Shown one piece after another: positions 40,883-51,632 of a stretch of 64,000 nucleotides of DNA. Source of the DNA: Flavobacterium potami (GTDB taxonomy: Bacteria > Bacteroidota > Bacteroidia > Flavobacteriales > Flavobacteriaceae); NCBI RefSeq assembly GCF_020026915.1, contig NZ_JAINUY010000001.1:1054001-1118000 (forward strand), read 5' to 3'. Under the pieces are notes generated by a model. It was given only the letters and a program-made list of their open reading frames with translations. It made no database searches and had not been told where the DNA came from. The position numbers and the translations under genes were made by a program. Position 1 is the first letter of the stretch. Every line of letters begins with the position of its first letter.

Positions 40883-43800
40883 TTGAAGCGTTTTGTTCTA
40901 TATATTCTACTCTTATTCGGATTTTCTTCCGCAATCTATTCACAAGATTATCCAGTCAAATTTCTTGACATCTCAGACGGTTTGTCCAACAATTCAATTA
41001 TTACCATTTATCAGGATAATGAAGGTTATATGTGGTTTGGAACTTATGATGGTCTGAACCGATATGACGGCTATAATTTTAAAGTTTTCAGAAATCGTAT
41101 CAACGATAAGAAATCACTTTTATTTAATACTATCTACAATATTGAAGGCGATTCCAAAAACAATATTTGGGTTGGAGGAACGAGTGGAATTTCCATTTAT
41201 AATAAAACAAAAGCGACATTTCATACGGTAAAATATCTCTCTGATAAAAAGGTAAAAGTACTTCAGGACATCATTCATCAAATGCGTTCGGTATCCAATA
41301 ATTTAGTTTTGGTTGCTTCTCAAAAATTAGGTTTATTGGCTTTTGAAAATGGTTCTTTTACAGGAAAACTTGTTCCGTTAAAAGCATTAGGAAATAAAAT
41401 AAACATCAATGATTATGATGCTGTAGCAATTCAGGAAAATAAAGAAAAATCAGGATGTTGGGTGTACGTTAGAAATGTTGGCGTTTGCAATTACAATTAT
41501 AAAACAAAAGATCTAAAAATCGTTTTTCCACTTACAATCGGAGTAAAAGCCATGAAACTTTCCTCTGATGGAAATCTTTTACTGGGAACTGATGAAGGTC
41601 TGTTTTTAATGAACACCAAAACAGGATTTATTTCGCAAAATTATTTTACAAACAAATGTAGTGTTACGGATGTTTTGGTAGATAAAAAAGGAAAAACCTG
41701 GGTAACAACCGATGGATGTGGAATTTTCTACATCAATAAAAACGAGAAAAAGCTTCTTTCTTATAATGAATCATTGGCCAAAAGTAATTCGGTTTGGAGT
41801 TTGTACGAAGACAAATCGGGTAATAAATGGTTCGGCTCCCTTCGTGGCGGAATCAGTATGTTGAGTGATACGCCAAAGTATTTTAAAAGTGTTCGTTATA
41901 ATGCCAAAGATCCGGCAGATAACTTTATTTTGTCTTTTTGTGAAGATGAAAAAAAGAATGTTTGGGTGGGTACAGACGGTGCAGGTCTAAAATATTGGGA
42001 TAGAAAAAATAATACCTATACAGATTATGAAAACTTACTTCCGAGTACTTTTATTACCGGAATTGCTCGTGATGATAATAACGATATCTGGATTTCAACC
42101 TGGGCGGGTGGAGTCAATAAAATCAACAAAAACACTCACGATTTAAGACATTATGCGTGCTATAATCCTTTTACAAAACAATTAGAAAAGAATATTTGGT
42201 TTGTTTTTAAAGATTCCAAATCAAATATTTGGGCGAGTGCAACAAATGAAGGTTCGTTATATCTTTTAAATAGAAATAATGACAGTTTTGAACTTTTTGA
42301 TAAAAGAATTGATAACCTGCAATGCATGACTGAAACTTCAGATGGAAAATTGTGGGCTGGAAATTACAATTCGCTTTTATCCATCGAAAAAAACACAAAA
42401 AAAATCACCAAGAAAGCGATTGGAAATCCGATCAGATGTATTTATGAAGATAAAAACAAGAATCTCTGGGTCGGAACGCAGGAGGGAGGTTTGCTTTTAT
42501 TTGACAGAAAAACAAATACTTTTAAAAGGCTGACTATTGATGACGGTTTACCATCAAATACCATTTTAAGATTATTAGAAGACAATGAAGGTAATTTATG
42601 GATGAGTACCTACAATGGAATCTGTCGTTACGATAAAAAGAGTAAAACATTCCGTAATTTTTCTGTAAACGACGGACTTCAAAGTAATCAATTCAGTTTT
42701 AATGCCGGAATTAAACTTTCATCTGGAGAATTTCTTTTTGGTGGAATAAACGGATTTAATGTTTTTTATCCAAATGCAATAAAAGGTTTCAATCAAAAAA
42801 ATAACGTTTTATTGACTGATTTTTATGTGAATAATCAGCTGATTGAAGATACTAACACAGAAGTTGATACTGATGCTGATAAAATTAAAGATGTTAGTTT
42901 AGAATACGATCAGACCACTTTATCGCTAGAGTTTGTGGCTTTAAATTACAACAACGCAGACAAAATAAATTATGCGTATTTTTTAGAAGGTTGGGATGAA
43001 CAATGGAATTATGTTGGGCAAACCAGAAAAGCCAATTATTCTAGATTGCCAGAAGGGAAATATACTTTTAAAGTCAAAACGACCAATTTTAAAGGTGGTT
43101 GGAATAAGGAAGTCAGTTTGGTTTCTATACAAGTTTTGCCGCCTTGGTATAGAACATGGTGGGCGTATACATTGTATTTAGCAGCCATTGGCGGACTTTT
43201 GTTTTTATATCTTGATTACAATAAAAACAAAGAAAAACTTAAGTATAAAGTAAAAATTGCCGAATTAGAAAGCAAAAAAGAGAAAGAGATTGCAGAAAAG
43301 CAGTCTTCTATGTTTACTTATATTTCGCATGAATTTAGAACGCCGCTTTCGCTGATAATCAATCCATTGAAGAAAGCGGTTCAGAAAGAAAATGTCGAAA
43401 ATGGTTCTTCAGGAAGCGATTTGGCCATTGCACACCGAAATGCCAGAAGACTTTTGAGTTTGGTAGATCAATTACTTTTATTGCGAAAAGCAGAAAACGA
43501 TGCGGATGCTTTGCGTTTGTCTCCAATCAATGTAAATAATCTTTCAAATGAAGTTTTTCAATGTTTTGTGAATCAGGCGAAAGATAAAAATATCCAATAC
43601 AATTATATCATTCCGAATCATGAAATCACGATTATTGGTGATTATGAGAAGATAGAAATTTCATTATTCAATTTAATATCAAATGCATTTAAGTATACGC
43701 CGGTTGGTGGAGAAATCAATTTAAAAGTCACAGAAAGCGAAGAAGAAGTTTTTCTAGAAATTGCCGATAATGGAGGCGGAATCGACAAAAAAGATATTGA

Positions 43801-44911
43801 TGTCATTTTTGAGAAATTCAAACAAATCAATTCAAAAGTTTCAGTAGGAACAGGTTTCGGAATTGGACTTTACATCGTTAAATATTTTGTTGACAAACAC
43901 AAAGGATCTGTTAGTTGCAGTAGTGAAGCGGGAAAAGGAAGTACTTTTAAATTATCATTTTTAAAAGGAAACAGCCATTTTGAAGACATGGAGATTACCA
44001 ACGAAAAACCGCAGCGCAGTCAATTATTTGATGAATTAATTCCGGATGAAATTGAAGAACCTATTTCAACAGCCACAACTTCTATCGCAGACAGCGATTT
44101 CAAAAAGACGATGTTGACCGACAAACGTACAGTTTTAATAATTGATGACAATGCTGAAATTCGCGCTTATTTGATTAAGTTGTTTTCTGATAATTATATT
44201 GTTTACAGCGCAGAAAATGGAGAAGAAGGCTTAAAAATGACTAAAAAACATATGCCAGATCTTGTAATTAGTGATATTACAATGGAAGAAATGGATGGTT
44301 TGGAATTGTGTAGAAAAATTAAAGAAGACAATGCTTTATCACACATTCCAGTTATTTTGCTTACGGCATCAAAAAATCCAGAAACGCATTTGCAAGGAAT
44401 TAACGAAGGAGCAGACGATTATATAACCAAGCCTTTTGATGATGAAATCCTCAGTGCAAGAGTTGAATCGTTATTAAGAAATCGTCATAATTTACGAACT
44501 TATTTCCTAGACAGCATTACATTAAAAGAAAACACCCAGAAAGTTCCGGTTGAATATCAACAGATTCTTAAAAAATGTATTGATATAGTGGAAGCGAATA
44601 TTCATAAAAAAGATTTTACAATTAGAACCTTTGCTCTTGAAATGGGAATGAGCCACAGAACGCTTTATACGAAAATCAAAATTATTTCTGGACAAACTTT
44701 AAATGCTTTCATTCGTTCTCTGCGAATTCGTAGAGCTGCGATGTTAATGCTGACCGAAGATATGAACATTACTCAGGCAAGTACAGAAGTTGGATTTGAA
44801 GATCAAAAATATTTCAGACAACAATTCGTAAAACTTTTTGGAATGACTCCTTCAGAATACATTAAAAAGTATAAAAATTCTTTCAATTCAGATCTCAATA
44901 TCATTAAATAG
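40883..44911 (+). CDS. Hybrid two-component system sensor/regulator
   Basis: 1342-residue HTCS protein that senses an oligosaccharide in the periplasm and directly activates transcription. Order: signal peptide (KRFVLYILLLFGFSSAIYSQ), two propellers of reg_prop repeats (DNEGYMWFGTYDGLNRYDG and later variants), a Y_Y_Y domain (about 670-750), a membrane segment (about 762-779), HisKA with H816 (ISHEFRTPLSL), HATPase, a receiver with D1131 (LVISDITMEEMDG), and an AraC-type helix-turn-helix at the end (about 1240-1335, FRQQFVKLFGMTPSEYIKKY). The start is a TTG, the only start that keeps the signal peptide. Adjacent to a SusC/D locus it most likely controls. Confidence 0.92.
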   Translation: MKRFVLYILLLFGFSSAIYSQDYPVKFLDISDGLSNNSIITIYQDNEGYMWFGTYDGLNRYDGYNFKVFRNRINDKKSLLFNTIYNIEGDSKNNIWVGGTSGISIYNKTKATFHTVKYLSDKKVKVLQDIIHQMRSVSNNLVLVASQKLGLLAFENGSFTGKLVPLKALGNKININDYDAVAIQENKEKSGCWVYVRNVGVCNYNYKTKDLKIVFPLTIGVKAMKLSSDGNLLLGTDEGLFLMNTKTGFISQNYFTNKCSVTDVLVDKKGKTWVTTDGCGIFYINKNEKKLLSYNESLAKSNSVWSLYEDKSGNKWFGSLRGGISMLSDTPKYFKSVRYNAKDPADNFILSFCEDEKKNVWVGTDGAGLKYWDRKNNTYTDYENLLPSTFITGIARDDNNDIWISTWAGGVNKINKNTHDLRHYACYNPFTKQLEKNIWFVFKDSKSNIWASATNEGSLYLLNRNNDSFELFDKRIDNLQCMTETSDGKLWAGNYNSLLSIEKNTKKITKKAIGNPIRCIYEDKNKNLWVGTQEGGLLLFDRKTNTFKRLTIDDGLPSNTILRLLEDNEGNLWMSTYNGICRYDKKSKTFRNFSVNDGLQSNQFSFNAGIKLSSGEFLFGGINGFNVFYPNAIKGFNQKNNVLLTDFYVNNQLIEDTNTEVDTDADKIKDVSLEYDQTTLSLEFVALNYNNADKINYAYFLEGWDEQWNYVGQTRKANYSRLPEGKYTFKVKTTNFKGGWNKEVSLVSIQVLPPWYRTWWAYTLYLAAIGGLLFLYLDYNKNKEKLKYKVKIAELESKKEKEIAEKQSSMFTYISHEFRTPLSLIINPLKKAVQKENVENGSSGSDLAIAHRNARRLLSLVDQLLLLRKAENDADALRLSPINVNNLSNEVFQCFVNQAKDKNIQYNYIIPNHEITIIGDYEKIEISLFNLISNAFKYTPVGGEINLKVTESEEEVFLEIADNGGGIDKKDIDVIFEKFKQINSKVSVGTGFGIGLYIVKYFVDKHKGSVSCSSEAGKGSTFKLSFLKGNSHFEDMEITNEKPQRSQLFDELIPDEIEEPISTATTSIADSDFKKTMLTDKRTVLIIDDNAEIRAYLIKLFSDNYIVYSAENGEEGLKMTKKHMPDLVISDITMEEMDGLELCRKIKEDNALSHIPVILLTASKNPETHLQGINEGADDYITKPFDDEILSARVESLLRNRHNLRTYFLDSITLKENTQKVPVEYQQILKKCIDIVEANIHKKDFTIRTFALEMGMSHRTLYTKIKIISGQTLNAFIRSLRIRRAAMLMLTEDMNITQASTEVGFEDQKYFRQQFVKLFGMTPSEYIKKYKNSFNSDLNIIK

Positions 44912-45545
44912 AAATTATGCAGCTCTTTTAGGGTTGCATAATATTCTTGTTTTTACAGATAACAATTAAAATTCTGCAATCAACTCCAACGTTTGAGTAT
45001 GAAAATTGTCTATTTTTCACTAATTGCGTATTGTGTAAAAAATACCCCATAATTTTTAATACTTTCTAAAAATTATTCCAAAATAATAGTTAATTACAAT
45101 TTTGACCTCCTTTTTTTTCCAATTTACCCCTCCTTAGAAGTGTTATTTAAACATTTCTTTGCAACTGTAACAATGAATTTTTTATTGAGTTACAGTTAGT
45201 CATCAGTGTTAATTTCAAGATAGTTTTTATCTGTTCAAAGAGCTGAGCACTCTTTGAATTTTCGAATAGTAATGGTTGGTTACATTGCTTTTCAAGCCCG
45301 CAGTTTTAGAAAAAATTGCGGGTTAATTTCAAAACACTAATGCAATAGAATCAGGAAAGAAAATAAAAATCAAAATAATTAACCAAACTCACTTCAATAT
45401 GAAAATGACCACATAATTAAGTAAAGTTGTAATTCTACCTCATAAGAAACAACAAAAAAACTCGATTAACCTACGAGGATAAAAAAAATTAAACTTTCGT
45501 TTTTAGAAAGAAAACCTAACTAAACCTAACCTTAAAATTAAAGAA
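44912..45545. promoter_or_regulatory. Long leader/control region upstream of the SusE-SusC-SusD locus
   Basis: 634 nt with no gene. Direct repeats CCTCCTT at 45106-45112 and 45129-45135 (23-nt period) may be the HTCS binding site; a weak -7-like TTTCTTTG lies at 45154-45161. Downstream are two stems: TTCAAAGAG/CTCTTTGAA (45234-45242, 45250-45258; 9 bp) and CCCGCAGTTTT/AAAATTGCGGG (45297-45307, 45312-45322; one G-T pair). They suggest a long, structured 5' leader of several hundred nt before the SusE-like start. Binding and promoter assignments are tentative. Confidence 0.5.
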
Positions 45546-46940
45546 ATGAAAAAAAATTTATTTTTATTTTTTCTTGCTCTTTTTGGCATATTAACCGGAT
45601 GTCAAAATAATGAATCAGGATTTCCGAGTTCTGATAATCCTACGGTGGTAGTTTCTACAAAAGAAATTTATGGAGCGCCAAGTAGAAAATTTGAAATCAA
45701 GGCAACTCTTGCTGATGATTTAGGATTAAAAAGTGTAGAAATTCAGATTCCTGAATTATCCTTAGATAAAGTGATCACTTTTGCAACAGATCCATTATTA
45801 GAAAATTACGATTTGAGCTATTTTTTTGAAGTTCCATCCAATAGAGGAACATCAGAAGCTTTCAAAATAAAATTGATTATTACAGATGTTTCGGGTAATG
45901 TAGTAAACGAAGAAATCAATCTTCGCCTTGACGGAGAATTTGCTGCACCAAGCATAACAATGGTAACACCAAAAGAAGGTGCGGTTATTTTATTGTCTAC
46001 GAGTAATCAGATGCCAGTAAATTTTGTAGTAAATGACGATTCAGGAATCGATTATATTCAAGTAAAATGTGAGGCTCTTGGTATCGATGAGATCATTCAG
46101 TTAACGAATGCTCCTCAATCTTATACTTTTAATAAAACCTATACTTTACCGGTCACCGCTGCAGATTATGTTTTAACGATTACAGCAAAAGATAAATTTG
46201 CAATTCCGAATACAGGATCATTAAATGTAAATATTGTAGCTACAAACGAATATCCTGCCATTTATTTATGTGATCAGCCAAAAGGAACGAATCTTACAAC
46301 AGATGCAGTTGGTGTTCCAATGTATTTTCACGAAAAAAGTGGACAGGATTTTGAATTTAAATATTATGCAGATAAAGATAATAAAGAGGTTTATTTCTTA
46401 GGCCAGGAATCTGATTTTGCACCGCATTGCTTTGGTTTAAATGCTGCTGGAGAATTAGTGGATGATGTGACTTCAACACCAATTATTTTACCTACAAAAG
46501 GATATTATAAAATTAAAGTAAATCCGAATACGCTAAAATATACTACAGAAAAGTATACGCCAACAAGTAAAGTCTGGGCAGATATCGCCAATGGTTTATG
46601 GCACGATGATGCGGCACAAAGAAAACCTTTCGTAAGTGTTTGTGGTGGCGGAATTGATGGTGCGAATTGGGACACATGGAATGCATGGGTAGTAACGAAA
46701 CTGCATCTGGCAAATAATGCCGCTAATCCTTATCAGTTAGTTGGAGAATATACTTTGACTGGCACAATGGAGGCAACTTTTACCGGCCAGTGGTGGGATC
46801 CTTCATGGAGATTGATAAAAAATGGTATCGCAACTATGTCACCAGGAGAAAACGGAAATGCTAAATATCCTGCAGCTCCAGGAGTTTATAAAGTGGTTTT
46901 AGATACAGAATTAGAAAGAGTATTTATTACAAAAAAATAG
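45546..46940 (+). CDS. SusE/SusF-like surface glycan-binding lipoprotein
   Basis: 464-residue lipoprotein (lipobox ILTGC, C19) with two Ig-like domains (about 25-128 and 133-230) and a C-terminal part (about 235-464) rich in aromatic residues (WADIANGLWHDD, WDTWNAW, GQWWDPSWRL) typical of surface glycan-binding proteins in Sus-type loci. It probably captures the target polysaccharide at the outer membrane. It comes before susC, 45 nt apart, which is opposite to the usual susC-susD-susE order. Family membership is by architecture; there is no clear ligand. Confidence 0.82.
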   Translation: MKKNLFLFFLALFGILTGCQNNESGFPSSDNPTVVVSTKEIYGAPSRKFEIKATLADDLGLKSVEIQIPELSLDKVITFATDPLLENYDLSYFFEVPSNRGTSEAFKIKLIITDVSGNVVNEEINLRLDGEFAAPSITMVTPKEGAVILLSTSNQMPVNFVVNDDSGIDYIQVKCEALGIDEIIQLTNAPQSYTFNKTYTLPVTAADYVLTITAKDKFAIPNTGSLNVNIVATNEYPAIYLCDQPKGTNLTTDAVGVPMYFHEKSGQDFEFKYYADKDNKEVYFLGQESDFAPHCFGLNAAGELVDDVTSTPIILPTKGYYKIKVNPNTLKYTTEKYTPTSKVWADIANGLWHDDAAQRKPFVSVCGGGIDGANWDTWNAWVVTKLHLANNAANPYQLVGEYTLTGTMEATFTGQWWDPSWRLIKNGIATMSPGENGNAKYPAAPGVYKVVLDTELERVFITKK

Positions 46941-46985
46941 TTGGTTATAACTCTGTTGTAACATTAACAAATAAAACAGCTTAAT

Positions 46986-49900
46986 ATGAAATTTAAATAT
47001 ATAGGATTTTTTATTGCCCTTTTGTGTACTGCTGTATCCTTTGGACAAATAAAAATAAAAGGTACCGTTAAAGATAAAGGCAATGTGCCGATTCCGGGAG
47101 TAAATGTATTGGTAAAAGGAACTTCGTCATCTGCAGCAACTGATTTTGATGGAAATTATGTAATCAGTGTACCAAACAAGAATTCGCAAATCGAATTTTC
47201 ATTTGTTGGTTTTACAACCAAATTAGAAACAATTGGAGATAGAACTGAAATTAATATAATGCTGGAAGAATCTAGTCAGGCATTAGATGAGATAGTTGTT
47301 GTAGGTTATGCTGCAGTAAAAAAGAGCGACGTAACGAGTTCAATTTCTTCCGTAAAAGGAAAAGAACTACAGACTATGACGGTTGGTAACGTAACAGAAT
47401 CATTACAGGGGAAAGTTTCCGGAGTCCAAGTAACGGGGGCTGGAGGTCCGGGAGCTCAACCTAGAGTTTTAATTCGTGGTATTTCTACTTTAAACTTAAA
47501 TACAGATCCGCTTTATGTGGTTGACGGAATTCCGATGGGAACGAGTATCAATTTCTTAAGCAACAATGAGATCGAATCTATGGAGGTTTTAAAAGATGCT
47601 TCTGCAAGTGCAATTTACGGTTCACGTGCTTCAAATGGAGTTATCTTAATTACAACTAAAAAAGGAAAAGTTGGAAAAGCCAGATTTAATTTTGATTTAA
47701 GTTCAGGTATGCAGATCATGAATAATCCATACAATATGGCTGATGCAGAAGGTTATGCTTCTATCATGAATACGGCTTACAACAATTCGGGTTATTCAGA
47801 TTATTTGCCAAATCCGTCTCAATACAGAGGAAAAACAACAGATTGGTGGAATGCTGGAATTAGAAAAGGAACACCTGTTACCAATGCTTCTTTTGGTGTG
47901 GCAGGAGGTTCAGACAAACATACTTATGCTATCAGTTTAAACTACTATAATTCAGATTCTATGTACGGAATTGGTGGTTGGGAAAGAGTAACAATGAGAA
48001 TAGCTAACGATTTTAAATTCTCAGACAAATTCTCAGCAGGAATCACTTTAAATCCACGTTATGAAACTTGGGGACAACCAAATAACTGGGCTGATTTTGA
48101 TAAAATTGATCCAATTACGCCAATTTACAAACCTGCAGATCAGTTGACAGGAACAGAAAATGAATATAGTATTTATGCAAGATCTCCGTCTTATGTATGG
48201 AATCCAGTTGCGGCTGTAAAGAGATATGACGATTATACAGATCAGTATAACTTAAACACAAATGGATATTTGCAATATGAACCAATCAAAGGTTTAGTAA
48301 TTCGTACGCAGGCTTCTGTTGAAGTAGGAGACAAAGTAAGAAATGCATTTACACCAGATTTTGTAATTGATGCAGCTCACGAAAAACAAGAAATCAATAA
48401 AGTTGAAAAATGGAATACTACCAATGTAGATTGGACATGGCAAAACACCATTACCTATTCTAGAAAGTTTGCTGAAAAACACAATGCTTCTTTAATGGTT
48501 GGTAATACCATGGAAGAATACAATGGAAACGATCTTTGGGGTTATGGCGAAGGTGTGCCAAATAACTCAGATTCTATGAGAGAGTTAAATGCCGCTACAA
48601 AAAATAAAGACAGTAAAGGAAACAGCTGGTCTAATTCATTGATGTCTTATATTTCTCGTTTTTCTTATAACTACGATGGTAAATATTATTTTACGGGAAC
48701 ATTCAGAAGAGACGGTTCTTCAAAATTCATGACCAATAACAAATGGGCAAATTTCCCTTCAGCATCGGTTTCATGGAGAATTTTGAACGAAGGTTTTATG
48801 GAATCTGCTAAGGATGTCGTAAGTGATCTTAGATTAAGAGCTGGTTGGGGTAAAGTAGGAAATCAAAGCTTACCAGATGCAGTTTATAATTCTAACATCG
48901 GGCAAGGTTATTATGTAATTGGTGGCGAAGTGGTAGATACTTCTTTTCCTTCTTCAATGGCAAATAAAGATATCAAATGGGAAACTGTGGAAGATATGAG
49001 TTTCGGAATTGATTTCGGATTTTGGAAAAACAAAGTTTCAGGTTCATTAGAATATTATAAAAAACAAACGCACGATATGTTGTTTCTGAAACAATTTCCA
49101 ACTTATAGCGGATTTCCAGGATATTCTACCATGTGGACAAATATTGGTTCGATGCAGTCAAGTGGAATCGATTTGTTGCTTTCTTATAAGGATAAAAAAG
49201 GAGATTTCTCGTATGGTGTTGATGTGACTTTTACAACGGTAAAGGTAGATATGTTATCGCTTTCTGCTGATGGCGAAAGATTGTACGGATCAGGAAATAG
49301 AACTTTGACGGTAAAAGGTGATGAGCCAGGTTATTTCTACGGATATGTTGCTGATGGATTATTTCAAAATCAAACAGAAATAAATTCTCATACAGATGAG
49401 CACGGAACTAAACTACAGCCTTATGCACAAGTAGGAGATATTCGTTTTAAAGATGTAAATGGTGACGGAAAATTAGACGATAAAGACAGAACAAAAATTG
49501 GCTCACCATGGGCAGATTACAATATTGGTCTGAATTTGAATTTTGCCTATAAAAATTTCGATTTAATAGCGAATTTCTATTCAAGTATCGGAAATGACAT
49601 TGTAAACCAAAATATTTCAGATTTGTACAATGGAGCAAGTTTAACTAATAAAGTGAGCGGATTAGAACAAATGGCATGGCATGGAGAAGGAACTTCTAAT
49701 TATATTCCACGTTTGTCTAAAGATGATAATAACGAAAACTTTACAAAATTCTCTTCTTTATATGTTGAAGACGGTTCATTTGTTCGTATGAAAAACTTAC
49801 AAATAGGATATTCTTTCTATAATAAGTTTGGTTTAGACAAATTAAGAATTTCATTATCAGGACAGAATTTATGGACATGGACAAACTACACCGGAGTTGA

Positions 49901-50018
49901 TCCAGAAGTAGGTGCAGGAGATCCTGATAAACAAGACAGAGTAAAAGGTTCAGGTTTTGGAGGATGGAATTATCCAGTACAGCCAACAATCCTGATGGGA
50001 CTTAATGTTGCATTTTAA
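46986..50018 (+). CDS. SusC/RagA-type TonB-dependent outer membrane transporter
   Basis: 1010-residue outer membrane receptor that imports oligosaccharides with energy from TonB. After a signal peptide (cleavage near AVSFGQ) there is a carboxypeptidase-D regulatory-like domain (about 22-95, GTVKDKGNVPIPGVNVLVKG), a TonB-box-like ALDEIVVVGY, the plug with VLIRGISTLN and NGVILITTKKG, and the beta-barrel ending in an aromatic residue (GLNVAF). It is followed by SusD after 11 nt. Substrate is inferred from the enzymes downstream, not from this protein. Confidence 0.95.
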   Translation: MKFKYIGFFIALLCTAVSFGQIKIKGTVKDKGNVPIPGVNVLVKGTSSSAATDFDGNYVISVPNKNSQIEFSFVGFTTKLETIGDRTEINIMLEESSQALDEIVVVGYAAVKKSDVTSSISSVKGKELQTMTVGNVTESLQGKVSGVQVTGAGGPGAQPRVLIRGISTLNLNTDPLYVVDGIPMGTSINFLSNNEIESMEVLKDASASAIYGSRASNGVILITTKKGKVGKARFNFDLSSGMQIMNNPYNMADAEGYASIMNTAYNNSGYSDYLPNPSQYRGKTTDWWNAGIRKGTPVTNASFGVAGGSDKHTYAISLNYYNSDSMYGIGGWERVTMRIANDFKFSDKFSAGITLNPRYETWGQPNNWADFDKIDPITPIYKPADQLTGTENEYSIYARSPSYVWNPVAAVKRYDDYTDQYNLNTNGYLQYEPIKGLVIRTQASVEVGDKVRNAFTPDFVIDAAHEKQEINKVEKWNTTNVDWTWQNTITYSRKFAEKHNASLMVGNTMEEYNGNDLWGYGEGVPNNSDSMRELNAATKNKDSKGNSWSNSLMSYISRFSYNYDGKYYFTGTFRRDGSSKFMTNNKWANFPSASVSWRILNEGFMESAKDVVSDLRLRAGWGKVGNQSLPDAVYNSNIGQGYYVIGGEVVDTSFPSSMANKDIKWETVEDMSFGIDFGFWKNKVSGSLEYYKKQTHDMLFLKQFPTYSGFPGYSTMWTNIGSMQSSGIDLLLSYKDKKGDFSYGVDVTFTTVKVDMLSLSADGERLYGSGNRTLTVKGDEPGYFYGYVADGLFQNQTEINSHTDEHGTKLQPYAQVGDIRFKDVNGDGKLDDKDRTKIGSPWADYNIGLNLNFAYKNFDLIANFYSSIGNDIVNQNISDLYNGASLTNKVSGLEQMAWHGEGTSNYIPRLSKDDNNENFTKFSSLYVEDGSFVRMKNLQIGYSFYNKFGLDKLRISLSGQNLWTWTNYTGVDPEVGAGDPDKQDRVKGSGFGGWNYPVQPTILMGLNVAF

Positions 50019-50029
50019 TCAAAACGATC

Positions 50030-51631
50030 ATGAAAAAAATAATAGTATCAATTATAGCTTTTTCTCTATTTTCTGCTTCTTGCAGTGATTTTATTGAAAA
50101 GGAACAAAGAGGAACGCAGACGTTAGAAAATTATTTTCAAACCGTACAGGAATGCGAAAACTATGCTAACGAATTAACACAGCGTTTATTATTAGCTAAA
50201 GAATGGTGGGTGTTAACTGCGCCTCGAGTTACCAACGAAATGGCAACAGATGACGCCTGGATGGGAAACACAGGACAGGACAACAGCGCACACAGACCAG
50301 CTTCACAATACATCATAACTCCTGATAATATGGGAGATATGAATAGTATTTATACAGCACATTTTTATACGATTCAATCGGCTAATATTGGTTTGGAAAG
50401 AATGGCTTTGTCACCAATTACAGAGGCTCAGAAAAATCAATATATGGGAGAATCTTTATTCGTACGTGCCTATTGTTATTACGAATTAGTAAATCTTTTC
50501 GGAGGAGTTCCGGTGTATACTAAATCATTAGGAACAGGAGATTTAACATTGCAAAGAAGTTCTGCAGCAGAAGTTTATGCACAAATTGAAACAGATCTAA
50601 AAGATGCCGCGGCAAAATTAGAAAGTGCTCCAGTAAACAAAGATGGTAGAATCAATAAATGGGCTGCTTATGCTTTATTGGCACGTGTATCCTTATTTCA
50701 AGAAAAATGGGCTGAAGCAAAAACGTATTCAAACAAAGTGATTACAGAAGGACCGTTTGCATTGGAGTCAGACTTCCTGAATATTTGGAACGTAAACAAT
50801 CATAATGGAGTAGAATCTATTTTAGAAGCGCAATCTTCTTCAGTTCAAAACAGAGATTTAGGAGCTGCTTTGCCAACTTTATCAGGAGCAAGGGGAGAAG
50901 ATAAAAAGAATTTTCCAAGTAACGATGCTGCAGATGTTCTAGACGGATGGGGATGGTGTATGCCAACAAGTGATTTGGAAAATGCCTATCTTTCTGAAAA
51001 TGATGTGATTCGTCGTAGAAGTACGATTACAAAATGGGGAGAAGCCGCTTATGGAGATGAGGTTTTAAATCCAACGCATAAATTTAGTTTAAACGATAAC
51101 AAATCTGGACGTATCTGTCGTAAGTATTATATTCCAATTGCAACACGTCGTTCATTAGATAAAAAAGACGCTCACTTGCCATTAAATATTCCGCTTATTC
51201 GTTTGGCAGAAATGTATTTAACAAGAGCAGAAGCCAATTATCATACCAACGGAGATGCTTTAGCAGACATCAACGTGATTAGAGCTCGTGTAAAATTAGA
51301 TCCAAAAACGGGAATTTCTGGACCAACTTTATTGCGACAAATCTATAAAGAGCGCCGTTTAGAATTGGCTTTTGAAGGATTGCGTTTATTCGATATACGT
51401 CGTGAAAAAGACCCGACAACAGGAAGACCTGTTATAGAATCATTAATGGGGCCAAACGGAACTTTTGTTCAGTACAATTTGAATTCTACAGATCCGTACG
51501 AAACTACAAACTTGAGAGAACCTCAGGATAAAGGAATCAATTTTAATCCTGCAAAACACTTATTGTGGCCAATTCCACAATTAGATATTGATTTAAGTGG
51601 AGGAGTAATCAAACAAAATCCTGGATATTAA
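50030..51631 (+). CDS. SusD/RagB-type outer membrane lipoprotein
   Basis: 533-residue surface lipoprotein (lipobox SASC, C18) that binds glycans and forms a lid over the SusC channel. The TPR-rich fold of SusD is supported by FVRAYCYYELVNLFGGVPVY, INKWAAYALLARVSLF and the C-terminal LIRLAEMYLTRAEA, YKERRLELAFEGLRLFDIRR. It is 11 nt after susC and only 1 nt before the first GH30 gene, so these are one transcript. Recognition is firm. Confidence 0.95.
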   Translation: MKKIIVSIIAFSLFSASCSDFIEKEQRGTQTLENYFQTVQECENYANELTQRLLLAKEWWVLTAPRVTNEMATDDAWMGNTGQDNSAHRPASQYIITPDNMGDMNSIYTAHFYTIQSANIGLERMALSPITEAQKNQYMGESLFVRAYCYYELVNLFGGVPVYTKSLGTGDLTLQRSSAAEVYAQIETDLKDAAAKLESAPVNKDGRINKWAAYALLARVSLFQEKWAEAKTYSNKVITEGPFALESDFLNIWNVNNHNGVESILEAQSSSVQNRDLGAALPTLSGARGEDKKNFPSNDAADVLDGWGWCMPTSDLENAYLSENDVIRRRSTITKWGEAAYGDEVLNPTHKFSLNDNKSGRICRKYYIPIATRRSLDKKDAHLPLNIPLIRLAEMYLTRAEANYHTNGDALADINVIRARVKLDPKTGISGPTLLRQIYKERRLELAFEGLRLFDIRREKDPTTGRPVIESLMGPNGTFVQYNLNSTDPYETTNLREPQDKGINFNPAKHLLWPIPQLDIDLSGGVIKQNPGY

Positions 51632-51632
51632 G

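Noticed and set aside
44912..45545. Riboswitch in the leader before the SusE-like gene
   Set aside because: Two stems are visible, but no known riboswitch core is recognisable and the neighbouring genes do not fit the common ligands.
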